DNA of 64,000 nt, taken from positions 124,001 through 188,000 of the forward strand of contig NZ_WUCC01000007.1 of NCBI RefSeq assembly GCF_009807095.1, written 5' to 3'. Position 1 is the first letter of the stretch; each line of letters begins with the position of its first letter. Origin of the DNA: Rathayibacter sp. VKM Ac-2754 (GTDB taxonomy: Bacteria; Actinomycetota; Actinomycetes; Actinomycetales; Microbacteriaceae). The notes beneath the pieces were generated by a model. It was not told the origin of the DNA. It did no database searches and worked only from the letters and a program-made list of their open reading frames with translations. The position numbers and the translations under genes were made by a program. This document shows, piece by piece, positions 40,131 through 48,502 of the stretch.

Positions 40131-41132
40131 ATGAAGAAGCTCATCAACGACCCGAAGAATGTCGTCACGGAGTCGGTGGCCGGATTCGGCCTCGCGCACG
40201 CCGACCTGGTGCGGGTCGAGACCGATCCGCTGTTCGTCGTCCGCAGCGGCGCGCCCCGCTCGGGCAAGGTCGGGATCGTCAGCGGAGGCGGCAGCGGGCA
40301 CGAGCCGCTGCACGCCGGCTTCGTCGGCCACGGCATGCTCGACGCCGCAGTGCCCGGAGCGGTGTTCACCTCGCCGACGCCCGACCCGATCGTGGCCGCC
40401 ACGCAGGCCGTGGATGGCGGAGCGGGCGTCCTGCACATCGTGAAGAACTACACCGGCGACGTCCTCAACTTCGAGACGGCGGCCGACCTCGCCGGGGCCG
40501 AGGGCATCGAGGTGCGCTCCGTCGTCATCGACGACGACGTGGCGGTGAAGGACTCGCTCTACACGGCGGGTCGTCGCGGCGTCGCGGGGACCGTGCTGGT
40601 CGAGAAGATCGCGGGAGCCGCGGCCGAGCGCGGCGACTCCCTCGACGCGGTGGCGACGATCGCCGAGACGGTGAACGCGAACGTCCGCTCGATGGGCGTC
40701 GCCCTGACGCCGTGCATCGTGCCGCACGCGGGCGAGCCGAGCTTCGAGCTGGGCGAGAACGAGATCGAGATCGGGATCGGGATCCACGGCGAGCCGGGGC
40801 GCGAGAAGATCGCGCTCGAGCCGGCGGACCGGATCGTCGACCGCATCCTCGGGCCGATCCTGGAGGACCTGCCCTTCTCCTCCGGCGACCAGGTGCTGCT
40901 GTTCGTCAACGGCATGGGCGGCACCCCGCAGATCGAGCTCTACATCGCTTACCGGCGCGCCGCCGAGGCGCTCGAGGAGAAGGGGATCCGCGTCGTGCGC
41001 AGCCTCGTCGGCAACTTCGTCACCTCGCTCGAGATGCAGGGCTTCTCGCTGAGCGTGCTGAAGCTCGACGACGCGCTGACCGAGCTCTGGGACGCCCCGG
41101 TGCAGACCGCGGCGCTGCGCTGGGGACGATGA
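40131..41132 (+). CDS. dhaK: Dihydroxyacetone kinase substrate-binding subunit DhaK
   Basis: DhaK binds dihydroxyacetone covalently and receives phosphate from DhaL-bound ADP/ATP. The 333-residue protein shows [19 protein letters not shown] for substrate binding and His219 in GIHGEPG, the expected hemiaminal-forming residue. [14 protein letters not shown] is also conserved. The ATG has GGAGGAGACCTCG before it. It starts a three-gene operon with dhaL and dhaM. Confidence 0.97.
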   Translation: MKKLINDPKNVVTESVAGFGLAHADLVRVETDPLFVVRSGAPRSGKVGIVSGGGSGHEPLHAGFVGHGMLDAAVPGAVFTSPTPDPIVAATQAVDGGAGVLHIVKNYTGDVLNFETAADLAGAEGIEVRSVVIDDDVAVKDSLYTAGRRGVAGTVLVEKIAGAAAERGDSLDAVATIAETVNANVRSMGVALTPCIVPHAGEPSFELGENEIEIGIGIHGEPGREKIALEPADRIVDRILGPILEDLPFSSGDQVLLFVNGMGGTPQIELYIAYRRAAEALEEKGIRVVRSLVGNFVTSLEMQGFSLSVLKLDDALTELWDAPVQTAALRWGR

Positions 41133-41197
41133 GCGCCGAGGGGCAGGACGGCACGGACGACACCGGTGCGCACGCACCGATGAGCGAAGGAGCGAGG

Positions 41198-41848
41198 ATG
41201 CAGGACGGACAGGGAGCTCGGGCTCTGGATGCGGCGTGGGCGACGGCCTGGATGCGGAGGGCTGCGGACTCGATCGCGGAGCACCGCGTCGAGCTGATCA
41301 CCCTCGATCGCGCGATCGGCGACGGGGACCACGGCGAGAACATGGACCGCGGGTTCCAGGCGGTGCTGGCGAAGCTCGAGACGGCGTCCCCGGCCACTCC
41401 GGCCGACGTGCTGAAGCTCGTGGCGACGACGCTGATCTCGACGGTCGGCGGTGCGTCGGGTCCGCTGTTCGGCACGGCGTTCCTCAAGGCGTCCGCCGCG
41501 GTCGCCGGCAGGGAGACGCTCGAGGGTTCCGACGTGGTCGCGCTGCTGACCGCCGCGCGCGACGGGATCGTCCTCCGCGGCAAGGCGGAGACGGGCGACA
41601 AGACGATGATCGACGCGTGGGCGCCCGCCGTCGAGGCGGCGCAGGAGGCGGTCGCGAGCGGCGGGTCTCCCTCCGCCGCGCTGACCGCCGCGGTCGAGGG
41701 TGCGCAGCGCGGGTCGGAGTCGACGGATCCGCTGGTCGCCCGCAAGGGCCGCGCGAGCTACCTCGGCGAGCGGGCCATCGGGCACCGCGACCCGGGCAGC
41801 GTGTCGACGGTCCTGCTGCTGCGTGCCGCAGCCGAGGCGGCCGCGTGA
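41198..41848 (+). CDS. dhaL: Dihydroxyacetone kinase ADP-binding subunit DhaL
   Basis: In PTS-dependent systems DhaL holds ADP as a tightly bound cofactor that is rephosphorylated by DhaM. The 216-residue protein has the magnesium/nucleotide motif D37-RAIGDGDHG46 (with Asp42 and Asp44), GGASGPLFGTAF, GDKTMIDAW and the C-terminal GRASYLGERAIGHRDPGS. I chose the ATG at 41198, which has AAGGAG 6 nt upstream and gives the family length. The ATG at 41129 overlaps the dhaK stop and would add 23 residues. Confidence 0.95.
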   Translation: MQDGQGARALDAAWATAWMRRAADSIAEHRVELITLDRAIGDGDHGENMDRGFQAVLAKLETASPATPADVLKLVATTLISTVGGASGPLFGTAFLKASAAVAGRETLEGSDVVALLTAARDGIVLRGKAETGDKTMIDAWAPAVEAAQEAVASGGSPSAALTAAVEGAQRGSESTDPLVARKGRASYLGERAIGHRDPGSVSTVLLLRAAAEAAA

Positions 41849-42519
41849 GTGTCGGGCTGGTCCTCGTCTCGCACAGCGCCCTGATCGCCAGGGGGCTGGT
41901 CGAGCTCGCGGCGCAGATGGCGCCCGCCGTCGCGCTGATCGCCGCGGGCGGGACCGACGACGACGGCATCGGCACGAGCTTCGACCGGATCTCGGCGGCG
42001 CTCGGCGAAGCCGACTCGGGGGACGGCGCTGTGGTGCTCTGCGATCTCGGCTCGGCGATCATGACCGCCGAGACGGCCGTGGAGTTCCTCGACGACGAGG
42101 CGCGCGAGCGCGTCCGCATCGTCGACGCTCCGCTGGTCGAGGGGGCGGTGGCCGCGGCCGTCGCCGCGTCGACGGGGGCGGCACTCGACGAGGTGGTCCG
42201 GGCGGCCGAGTCGGCGCGCGGGTCGTTCGCCCACGAGTCCGTCGCTCCCGTGCAGCCGTCGGGCGGACCTCGGCGCAGCGTGCGGCTGATCAATCCGAAC
42301 GGGCTGCACGCCCGCCCCGCCGCCGAGTTCGTGACGCTGGCGACCACCTTCGACGCGCGCATCGACGCGAACGGCAAGGACGCTACGAGCCTCCTCGGGG
42401 TGATGTCGCTCGGGCTGGACCGCGGGGACGATGTCGTCCTCTCGGCGTCCGGGCCGCAGGCCGAGGAGGCGGTCGAGCGGCTCGCCGCGCTGATCGAGTC
42501 GGGCTTCGGCGAGACCTGA
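41845..42519 (+). CDS. dhaM: PTS-dependent dihydroxyacetone kinase phosphotransfer subunit DhaM (EIIA-HPr)
   Basis: DhaM passes phosphate from the sugar phosphotransferase system to DhaL. The 224-residue protein has two domains. An EIIA-mannose-like domain (residues 1 to about 130) starts GLVLVSHSALIARGL with His10 as the phosphorylated residue. A C-terminal HPr domain carries NPNGLHARPAAEF with His155. The truncated enzyme I domain of E. coli DhaM is absent, so phosphate must come from a separate EI. The GTG overlaps the dhaL stop. Confidence 0.95.
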   Translation: MSVGLVLVSHSALIARGLVELAAQMAPAVALIAAGGTDDDGIGTSFDRISAALGEADSGDGAVVLCDLGSAIMTAETAVEFLDDEARERVRIVDAPLVEGAVAAAVAASTGAALDEVVRAAESARGSFAHESVAPVQPSGGPRRSVRLINPNGLHARPAAEFVTLATTFDARIDANGKDATSLLGVMSLGLDRGDDVVLSASGPQAEEAVERLAALIESGFGET

Positions 42520-42591
42520 GCGGCCGACGGGGAAGCGCCTCCGCGTCGCTCCACTGGGTCGCTCCACGGTGCCGACTCCTAGTCTGAGGCC

Positions 42592-44172
42592 ATGGCTCTG
42601 CGCGGAACCCGACCCCCGATCGTCCTCCTCACGAGAGTCCGCGCTCTCCCGCGGCTCGTCCGGCGGATCGACGCCCGCGCGGCGCGGCGGGTGAACGCGC
42701 GGCGCCCGTCCGCGGTCGTGGACGGAGCGCTGGTGGCCGCGTCGCGCGTCGCCGACCACGGCGTCCTGTGGTTCGGGCTCGGAGCGCTGCTGGTGCTCGC
42801 GGGGCGCCCGAGGGAGGCACTGCGCGGCGCGGCGTCGCTGGCCGCCGCGAGCGCGCTGGCGAACGTCGTCGGGAAGAACGTCTTCGGAGGCGCTCGCCCG
42901 CTGATCGTGGACGTGCCGGTCGGCCGACGGCTCGCGAAGGTGCCCTCCTCGCCGTCGTTCCCCTCCGGTCATGCGGCGAGCGCCGCCGCCTTCGCCGTGG
43001 GAGTCGCCCTGGAGTCGCCGCGAGCAGGGGCCGCCCTCGCGCCTCTCGCCGCCACGGTGGCGTTCTCACGGCTGCACGTCGGAGTGCACTGGATGTCGGA
43101 CGTCGTCGGCGGTGCGGCGCTCGGCGCGGCGGTCGCGGGGCTCGGCAGGCTCCTGGTGCCGGCGACGCCGCGGCACGTCCCGGTGTCGGAGCGGGCGGGG
43201 CGGCCTCCCGTCGACCGGCACCCCCTCGGCGACGGCGCGGAGCTGCTCGTGGTGCTGAACCCGAGTGCAGGACGCGACTCGCACCGGCCGGACCCCGAGC
43301 CGTTGATCCTCGGTCGCTTCCCCGCCGCGACCGTCCACCGGCTCGAGGAGGGCGAGGAGCTGGCGGACGTGGTGCGGGCCGCGCGCGCCGGCGACGCGCC
43401 TCCGCAGGTGCTCGGCGTCTACGGCGGCGACGGCACGATGGCGGTCGGCGCGGCTCTCGCGCGACAAGCGGGGATGACCCTCCTCGTCCTCCCGGGCGGG
43501 ACGATGAACCACTTCGCCAAGGCGCTCGGGCTGGTCACCGTCGAGGACGCGCTGGAGGCGGCGGCGTTCGGCGAGCGGCGGGACGTGGACGTGGCCGAGG
43601 TCGTCGCCGGCGACGGGGAGCCGGTCACCGTGCTGAACACGGTCTCGATCGGGATCTACCCCGAGTTCGTCGCGGCCCGCGAGAAGCACGAGCGGGTGAT
43701 CGGGAAGCCGCTGGCCGCCATCCTCGCGGCGCTCCGAGTAGTGCGCGCCGCGGATCCGTTCGACCTGAAGCGCGACGAGGGCGTCGAGCGGGTCTGGTCG
43801 TACTTCGTCGGCGTGAACCGCGAGCACCCGCGGACCGCTGCGCCCCTCGCCCGGCGCCGCCTGGACGACGGGCAGCTCGACGTGCGGATCCTGCACGCCG
43901 GACGCACCCCGCGCACCCGCGGGGCGCTCTCGCTCGTCCTCGGCCGCACCGCGACGCCCGTCGTCGGCCGGGTGCCCGGCTGGCGATCGCCGGTGGTCGA
44001 GTCGTTCTCGACCGACCGGCTGACGGTGCAGGCCCGCCGCCCCGGCGGAGAGGACCCGGGCTGGGCGCACGACGGCGAGACCGAGGTGTTCGACGGGGAG
44101 CGCGACGGCTACGAGCGCACGAGCGTCCGCATCGTTCCGCTGGCGCTGCGGGTGTACTCGGCGGCCGGCTGA
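42592..44172 (+). CDS. Bifunctional PAP2 phosphatase / diacylglycerol kinase-like protein
   Basis: This 526-residue fusion joins a membrane PAP2 phosphatase (about residues 50-205) to a lipid/diacylglycerol kinase domain (about 220-525). The PAP2 part has the three acid phosphatase motifs, KNVFGGARP, PSGH (124-127) and SRLHVGVHWMSD. The kinase part has VVLNPSAGR, G278-GDGT282 and LPGGTMNHFAKALG. It may dephosphorylate and rephosphorylate related lipids; substrates cannot be read from sequence. A -10-like TAGTCT (42580-42585) ends 6 nt before the ATG, so translation is probably leaderless. Confidence 0.92.
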   Translation: MALRGTRPPIVLLTRVRALPRLVRRIDARAARRVNARRPSAVVDGALVAASRVADHGVLWFGLGALLVLAGRPREALRGAASLAAASALANVVGKNVFGGARPLIVDVPVGRRLAKVPSSPSFPSGHAASAAAFAVGVALESPRAGAALAPLAATVAFSRLHVGVHWMSDVVGGAALGAAVAGLGRLLVPATPRHVPVSERAGRPPVDRHPLGDGAELLVVLNPSAGRDSHRPDPEPLILGRFPAATVHRLEEGEELADVVRAARAGDAPPQVLGVYGGDGTMAVGAALARQAGMTLLVLPGGTMNHFAKALGLVTVEDALEAAAFGERRDVDVAEVVAGDGEPVTVLNTVSIGIYPEFVAAREKHERVIGKPLAAILAALRVVRAADPFDLKRDEGVERVWSYFVGVNREHPRTAAPLARRRLDDGQLDVRILHAGRTPRTRGALSLVLGRTATPVVGRVPGWRSPVVESFSTDRLTVQARRPGGEDPGWAHDGETEVFDGERDGYERTSVRIVPLALRVYSAAG

Positions 44173-44306
44173 CGACGAGCCGGGCACGCGCGACGGCCGC
44201 TGTAAAGCCCCCGTCGGATGTCGGCCGCGCGCGGCCCGGGCGGGGCACCGCGTGCAACTCTGGACTGCAGGCCGGGGCTCGGATCCCGCCGCGGAGGGGG
44301 CAGCTC

Positions 44307-44636
44307 GTGAGACGTATCCACTACGCGGAGGAGAGCGTCGTCACGGGCGACGAGATCGCCCTCGCGGTGATCGAGTACGCGCGCGTCCTCGCGATGACGT
44401 CCACTGCCGACACGGTCGAGGTGCCCGCGCTCCACGAGGGCACGGTCGGACAGGTCCGGCTGCTGCTCGGCCCCGCGAGCCAGATGCTCGTCTCGGAGGA
44501 GCACACGCTCGCCGACGAGATCGTGGACGACGCGCTGGTCGCGGACCTGCACGAGCGCACGAACCGCCTCAGCGGACCGTCGCCGGTCTACTCGGACGAC
44601 GACGTGACGGTACCGGCGGACCTCGACCTGTACTGA
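44307..44636 (+). CDS. Hypothetical small acidic protein
   Basis: I do not recognise a named domain. This 109-residue protein starts MRRIHYAEESVVTGDEIALAVIEYARVLA. It is acidic, has no membrane segment, and contains a predicted strand-rich middle (TVEVPALHEGTVGQVRLLLGP) and the repeated acidic tail YSDDDVTVPADLDLY. GC-rich codon use is normal for the window, and GGAGGGGGCAGCTC before the GTG is a strong ribosome-binding site, so it is likely real. I recall similar small proteins in other Microbacteriaceae. It stands alone before a repeat block. Confidence 0.75.
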   Translation: MRRIHYAEESVVTGDEIALAVIEYARVLAMTSTADTVEVPALHEGTVGQVRLLLGPASQMLVSEEHTLADEIVDDALVADLHERTNRLSGPSPVYSDDDVTVPADLDLY

Positions 44637-45122
44637 GCCGTTAAAGGGCTGGCACCTCCTGGTTCGCTCGCGAGCCGGCAGCTACCACCGGCGTTCTGGT
44701 GCGGTGGGTCGAGGCGGGTCGATAGCCCGCCGCCCGACCGTCCAGGGGCGGCTGCGTACCCCAGCGTCAGCGGCGCGGTGTGCAGGTCTCGTCCTGCGAC
44801 GCCGGCGGAGTCGCTACGAGGCGACCCCGCGAGCCCGCTGGTCGCGCCCGCAGCCGCCGCAGGCGGCGTATCGAGACCGACCCGCGTCAGCAGTCCGGTG
44901 TGCAGGCCTCGCCTTCCGCCGCTGGCGGATTCATCGGACGCGACCGCGCAAGCCTGCTGGTCGAGTAGCCGCCGCAGGTGGCGTATCGAGACCCACCCGC
45001 GTCAGAAGTGAAGTGTGCAGGCCTCGGCTTCTGACGGTGGGGGATCTCGATACGCCCGCTGCGCGGGCTACTCGATCAGCGAGCGGGGGAGGCGTGCGGT
45101 CCGGGCGGAGGGGAGTCCGCGG
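44637..45122. repeat. Non-coding block with ~117-bp tandem repeat and palindromic elements
   Basis: No gene is supported in these 486 bp. Two and a half head-to-tail units start with GCGTCAGC at 44764 and 44884 and with GCGTCAG at 44999 (periods of 120 and 115 bp). Each contains GTGTGCAGGcCTCG near its start. The first two units hold the element GCTGGTCG...GCCGCAGG.GGCGTATCGAGACC. An inverted copy, CTCGATACGCCCGC...GGGCTACTCGATCAGC, follows at about 45056-45091. The element is also present at about 24619-24662, so it is a dispersed REP-like family. Confidence 0.8.
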
Positions 45123-45590
45123 TCACGGGGCGGCGGGGAGGGCCTCCAGGGCGTCGAGGGCCGGGAGCTGGCCGGCGACGAGCTGGGGGCGGGCCTCGGT
45201 GAGGGGGAGCCAGCGGGCGGTCTCGATCTCGGGGAAGGTGCGGAGGGTGCCGGAGCCGCGGGGCCACTCGAGGTCGAAGGTGTTGCTCGCGACGAAGGCG
45301 ACGCCGTCGTCTCCGGGACCGTGGAAGACCGTGACGAGCTTGCCGCTGCTCTGGCGGAACGTGCCGAGCAGCGCGTAGTCGACGTCGGGAGGCGGGGCGC
45401 CGATCTCCTCCTCGAACTCGCGTCGAGCGGCGTCGAGCGGAGCCTCCTCGGCCGTGTGCAGGCCCTTCGGGATCGACCAGGCGCGCGGCCGACGCGCCCA
45501 GAACGGGCCTCCCATCCGGCCGAGGAAGACCTCCACCCCGCCCGGGCCCCGTCGGTGCAGGAGGATCCCCGCACTGGTCGCCGCCGTCAT
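45123..45590 (-). CDS. Nudix hydrolase
   Basis: This 155-residue protein has a Nudix box, GLHTAEEAPLDAARREFEEEIG, with the catalytic REFEEE helix intact. SAGILLHRRGPGGVEVFLGR and WSIPKGLHTAEE resemble the Nudix proteins that act on diadenosine polyphosphates or oxidised nucleotides; the substrate is not predictable. The gene is divergent from the flavoprotein gene at 45673, with 82 nt between the starts. Confidence 0.92.
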   Translation of the reverse strand: MTAATSAGILLHRRGPGGVEVFLGRMGGPFWARRPRAWSIPKGLHTAEEAPLDAARREFEEEIGAPPPDVDYALLGTFRQSSGKLVTVFHGPGDDGVAFVASNTFDLEWPRGSGTLRTFPEIETARWLPLTEARPQLVAGQLPALDALEALPAAP

Positions 45591-45672
45591 CGCTCCGTGC
45601 CGATCATCCCTCCATCCTGCACCGCCGCCGTGGAAGGATCGGGAGACCGACCGCGAGCACCCGGAGTGGACC

Positions 45673-47088
45673 ATGAGCACGCAGACCCTGGCGAGCACGC
45701 AGACCCTGGCGAGCACGCAGACCCTGGCGAGCACCGACGTCCTGACGCTGCTGCGCGACGAGCTGGGGCCTCGCCTCGTGGTCGACGGTCCCGACTTCGA
45801 GGCCGTGCACACCGACAAGTCCGGGTGGACGAGCGAAGGGCGGGCGCTCGCCCTCGTCCTGGCGCGATCGGTCGACGACGTCCGGGCGACGCTGCGGATC
45901 GCGACGGCGCACCGCGTGCCGGTCGTGCCGCGCGGCGCGGGGACGGGCCTCGCGGCGGGCGCGGTCGCCACCTCCGGAGCGATCGTCCTCTCGACGGCGC
46001 GGATGGACCGGATCCTCGAGATCTCGCTCGAGGACGAGCTCGCCGTCGTCGAGCCCGGCGTGCTGAACCAGGCCCTCTCGAACGCCGTCGCCGCCGACGG
46101 GCTGGTCTTCTCGCCCGACCCCGCGAGCAAGGCGATCTCGAGCATCGGCGGCAACATCGCGACGAACGCGGGCGGGCTGCTCTGCGCGAAGTACGGCGTC
46201 ACCCGTGAGGCGGTGCTCGGCCTCGCCGTGGTCCTGCCCGACGGCCGGCTCGTCCGCACCGGGCGGCGCAGCGTGAAGGGCGTGACGGGCTACGACCTCA
46301 CGGCGCTCCTCACAGGGTCGGAGGGGACGCTCGGCGTGATCGTCGAGGCGACCGTGAAGCTCCGGCCGCTGCCGACCGGTTCGGTCGTGACGATCGGCGC
46401 CTACTTCGCGAGCGTGGTCGACGCGGCCGCCGCCTCCGCTGCGATCACGGCGGCCCGGCTGCGGCCGGCGGTGATGGAGCTGATGGACGAGGCGGCCCTC
46501 GCGGCGATCTCCCGCCACACCGGCGTCGCGATGGACCGCGGTCGCTCCTACCTGCTGGTGCAGACCGACGGCGGGGGAGCTGCGGAGGAGGCGCAGCGCA
46601 TCCTCGAGATCGTGACCGCCGCCGGAGGCCTCGCCGAGGCGACCGACGACCCCGAGGAGGGCGAGGCGCTGCTGGCCGTCCGGCGCGGCTTCCACCCCGC
46701 CCTCGAGGCCGTGGGCGAGGTGCTGATCGAGGACGTCTGCGTGCCGCGCTCGGCTCTCCCGGCGATGTTCGCCGCCATCCGGGGCATCGAGGAGCGGACG
46801 GGGCTGAGCATCCCGACCGTCGCGCACGCGGGCGACGGCAACCTGCACCCGAACTTCGTGCTGCCGCCCGGCTCGACCGAGGTCGGCGAGGAGGTGTGGG
46901 AGGCGGCCGCCGAGCTGTTCCGGACGGCCGTCGCGCTCGGCGGGACCCTCACGGGCGAGCACGGGGTCGGCCTGCTGAAGCGGCGCTGGCTCGCGGAGGA
47001 GCTGGGCGAGGACTCGCTCGCGCTGCAGCGCGGCATCAAGGCGGTCTTCGACCCGCTCGGGATCATGAACCCGGGGAAGGTGTTCTGA
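45673..47088 (+). CDS. FAD-linked oxidase, GlcD/D-lactate dehydrogenase family
   Basis: This 471-residue flavoprotein resembles glycolate oxidase subunit GlcD and D-lactate dehydrogenases. The FAD-binding PCMH domain has VPRGAGTGLAAGAV, SIGGNIATNAGG and GSEGTLGVI. The C-terminal domain has VAHAGDGNLHPNF and GEHGVGLLKRRWL with the substrate-site histidines, and it ends in MNPGKVF. The N-terminus carries a perfect 18-bp tandem triplication giving STQTLA three times (45676-45729), not part of the fold. The ATG has CCGGAGTGGACC upstream. The substrate (glycolate, D-lactate or another 2-hydroxy acid) is open. Confidence 0.9.
   Translation: MSTQTLASTQTLASTQTLASTDVLTLLRDELGPRLVVDGPDFEAVHTDKSGWTSEGRALALVLARSVDDVRATLRIATAHRVPVVPRGAGTGLAAGAVATSGAIVLSTARMDRILEISLEDELAVVEPGVLNQALSNAVAADGLVFSPDPASKAISSIGGNIATNAGGLLCAKYGVTREAVLGLAVVLPDGRLVRTGRRSVKGVTGYDLTALLTGSEGTLGVIVEATVKLRPLPTGSVVTIGAYFASVVDAAAASAAITAARLRPAVMELMDEAALAAISRHTGVAMDRGRSYLLVQTDGGGAAEEAQRILEIVTAAGGLAEATDDPEEGEALLAVRRGFHPALEAVGEVLIEDVCVPRSALPAMFAAIRGIEERTGLSIPTVAHAGDGNLHPNFVLPPGSTEVGEEVWEAAAELFRTAVALGGTLTGEHGVGLLKRRWLAEELGEDSLALQRGIKAVFDPLGIMNPGKVF
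45676..45729 (+). repeat. 18-bp perfect tandem repeat, three copies, inside a coding region
   Basis: AGCACGCAGACCCTGGCG occurs three times without a mismatch directly after the start codon of the flavoprotein gene, and the first AGCAC of a fourth copy follows. Confidence 0.95.
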
Positions 47089-47094
47089 GCGCCG

Positions 47095-47850
47095 TCAGAC
47101 GAGCTCGGCGGCGACCGCGGCGGCCGTGAGCACGATGGCCGCCGTCGACATCAGCCAGTAGAGGATCGTCTCGCGCCACGAGCCGGCCGAGCCGAGCACG
47201 GGGACCGCGGCGTAGCCCCCGGAAGTCCAGAGGTGCCGCAGCGGCGTGCGGCGCACCCAGCGGGGCGACCGGATGCGCAGGGGCCAGAGCCAGTTGATCC
47301 CCTCGGTCGTGAGCGCGTCGCCCGCCACGTGCACGAGGTAGCCGAGAGTCGCGGCGACGCGCAGCCAGGCCCAGGTGCCGTCGGCGAGGGCGATCAGCAG
47401 GACGGTGACAACGACCGCCCCCGCCCACGCGATCGGCCAGGACGGTGCGGCGCGGATCGCCTTCGCCGCGAAGGCGAGGGCGGGCAGGGTCAGCAGGGCG
47501 GCGAGCGAGACCGGGCCGACGAGCGGAACGGGGAACCGCAGCTCCGTGAGGAGCGGCACGAGGTACCAGACCACCGCGATCGCCAGGAGCGAGTGCATCC
47601 CGTGCCGGTGCCCGCCGCTGATCCGGCCGGCCGTCGCGGTGAGCAGCGACGCCCCGGGGGCTGAGCGGGAGATCGTGGCGCGAGCGTGGTCGGCGTCGGG
47701 CGCGAGAGCCCAGCCGGCGGCGACACCGAGGCCGACCAGGCGGAGGTCGAGCGGGAGCGCATCGAGCTGCAGCGGCACGGCGACGGCGGGCACGGAGGTG
47801 GCGATCGCCCAGGCGAGAGCGCCGGAGACGGCGTGGGAGCGGCCCATCAT
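47095..47850 (-). CDS. Membrane-bound metal-dependent hydrolase (YdjM/LexA-regulated type)
   Basis: This 251-residue membrane protein starts MMGRSHAVSGALAWA, the N-terminal signature of the YdjM/DUF457 family. It has APDADHARATISRS and GGHRHGMHSLL, His/Asp clusters likely to bind metal, and DALTTEGINWLWPL toward the end. About five hydrophobic segments are seen. The biochemical activity of the family is not established. Start choice between the two adjacent ATGs (47850 and 47847) is arbitrary. Confidence 0.85.
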   Translation of the reverse strand: MMGRSHAVSGALAWAIATSVPAVAVPLQLDALPLDLRLVGLGVAAGWALAPDADHARATISRSAPGASLLTATAGRISGGHRHGMHSLLAIAVVWYLVPLLTELRFPVPLVGPVSLAALLTLPALAFAAKAIRAAPSWPIAWAGAVVVTVLLIALADGTWAWLRVAATLGYLVHVAGDALTTEGINWLWPLRIRSPRWVRRTPLRHLWTSGGYAAVPVLGSAGSWRETILYWLMSTAAIVLTAAAVAAELV

Positions 47851-47879
47851 CGCGGGAGCGGCTCCTCGATCGCGGCATG

Positions 47880-47907
47880 AGAAAACCCCCGGCGGGAAGC
47901 CGGGGGT
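47880..47907 (-). terminator. Terminator of minus-strand tRNA-Val(CAC)
   Basis: ACCCCCGGC (47885-47893) and GCCGGGGGT (47899-47907) form a perfect 9-bp stem. On the minus strand it is followed by TTTTC, just past the tRNA 3' end. Confidence 0.85.
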
Positions 47908-47912
47908 GAGGG

Positions 47913-47985
47913 TGGGCGATACCGGACTCGAACCGATGACCTCTTCCGTGTGAAGGAAGCGCGCTACCAACTGCGCCAATCGCCC
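47913..47985 (-). tRNA. tRNA-Val (anticodon CAC)
   Basis: The 73-nt minus-strand sequence folds as a full cloverleaf: acceptor stem GGGCGAT/ATCGCCC, anticodon stem CTTCC/GGAAG with loop TTCACAC, and T arm with TTCGAGT. The anticodon is CAC, the discriminator is A, and CCA is not encoded. A minus-strand -10-like TACGAT (48023 to 48018) lies upstream. Confidence 0.97.
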
Positions 47986-48150
47986 AGAGGGCCGTCTTGT
48001 GGACGACCCGAGTAAGGATCGTAGCGGATCCCGCGGGGCGGGAGGCACCACCGACGAGCGCCACGCCCGGGTGAACGGGGTGTGACGGGCGGGTTTCGCG
48101 CGGAAAGACGGGCGAGGCGCTGCGACGGCCGAGATCGGCGGCCGCTCGAT

Positions 48151-48180
48151 TTGGTTTCTCGTGCGGCGGTCGGATACAGT
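48151..48180 (+). promoter_or_regulatory. Promoter of the tRNA-Gly-Cys-Val operon
   Basis: TTGGTT (48151-48156) and TACAGT (48175-48180) are separated by 18 bp. Transcription would start near 48187 and run through the tandem repeat to the three tRNAs. Confidence 0.6.
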
Positions 48181-48219
48181 CTTCTAGGTCGAGCCGGGGA
48201 GCGAAAGCGCCGGGGTGAG

Positions 48220-48300
48220 ATGCAAGACACGCAGTCGAATACGCAACACAGTTGAATACGCAACACAGTTGAATACGCAACACAGTGAACATGCAAGACA
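48220..48300 (+). repeat. 17-bp tandem repeat (three copies) flanked by a 10-bp direct repeat
   Basis: GAATACGCAACACAGTT is repeated head to tail at 48237-48253, 48254-48270 and 48271-48287 (last base changed). ATGCAAGACA occurs on both sides, at 48220-48229 and 48291-48300. The block lies in the 5' leader of the tRNA operon. Confidence 0.9.
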
Positions 48301-48313
48301 GGCAAGACCCCAT

Positions 48314-48385
48314 GCGGATGTGGCGCAGCGGTAGCGCATCACCTTGCCAAGGTGAGGGTCGCGAGTTCGAATCTCGTCATCCGCT
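48314..48385 (+). tRNA. tRNA-Gly (anticodon GCC)
   Basis: A 72-nt cloverleaf with acceptor stem GCGGATG/CATCCGC, anticodon stem TCACC/GGTGA with loop TTGCCAA, and T loop TTCGAAT. The anticodon is GCC and the discriminator is T; CCA is not encoded. Confidence 0.97.
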
Positions 48386-48502
48386 CGAATACCGGCCTCG
48401 CGGCCGGTATTTCTCTGAAAGACAGCACTACTGGTAGCGATCCACCCCCGGGTGGCTCCTACCCGGTCGGCCCCCGGGCCGCCGACACCGAATCCCGTAC
48501 AC

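Larger units (their letters stand above)
47986..48313. other. Intergenic region between divergent tRNA genes
   Basis: These 328 bp hold no gene. They contain the likely promoters for tRNA-Val(CAC) on the minus strand and for the tRNA operon on the plus strand, and a 17-bp tandem repeat just ahead of tRNA-Gly. Confidence 0.7.

Noticed and set aside
48237-48287. CRISPR-like array
   Set aside because: The three 17-bp copies are directly adjacent without spacers, and no cas gene is near.
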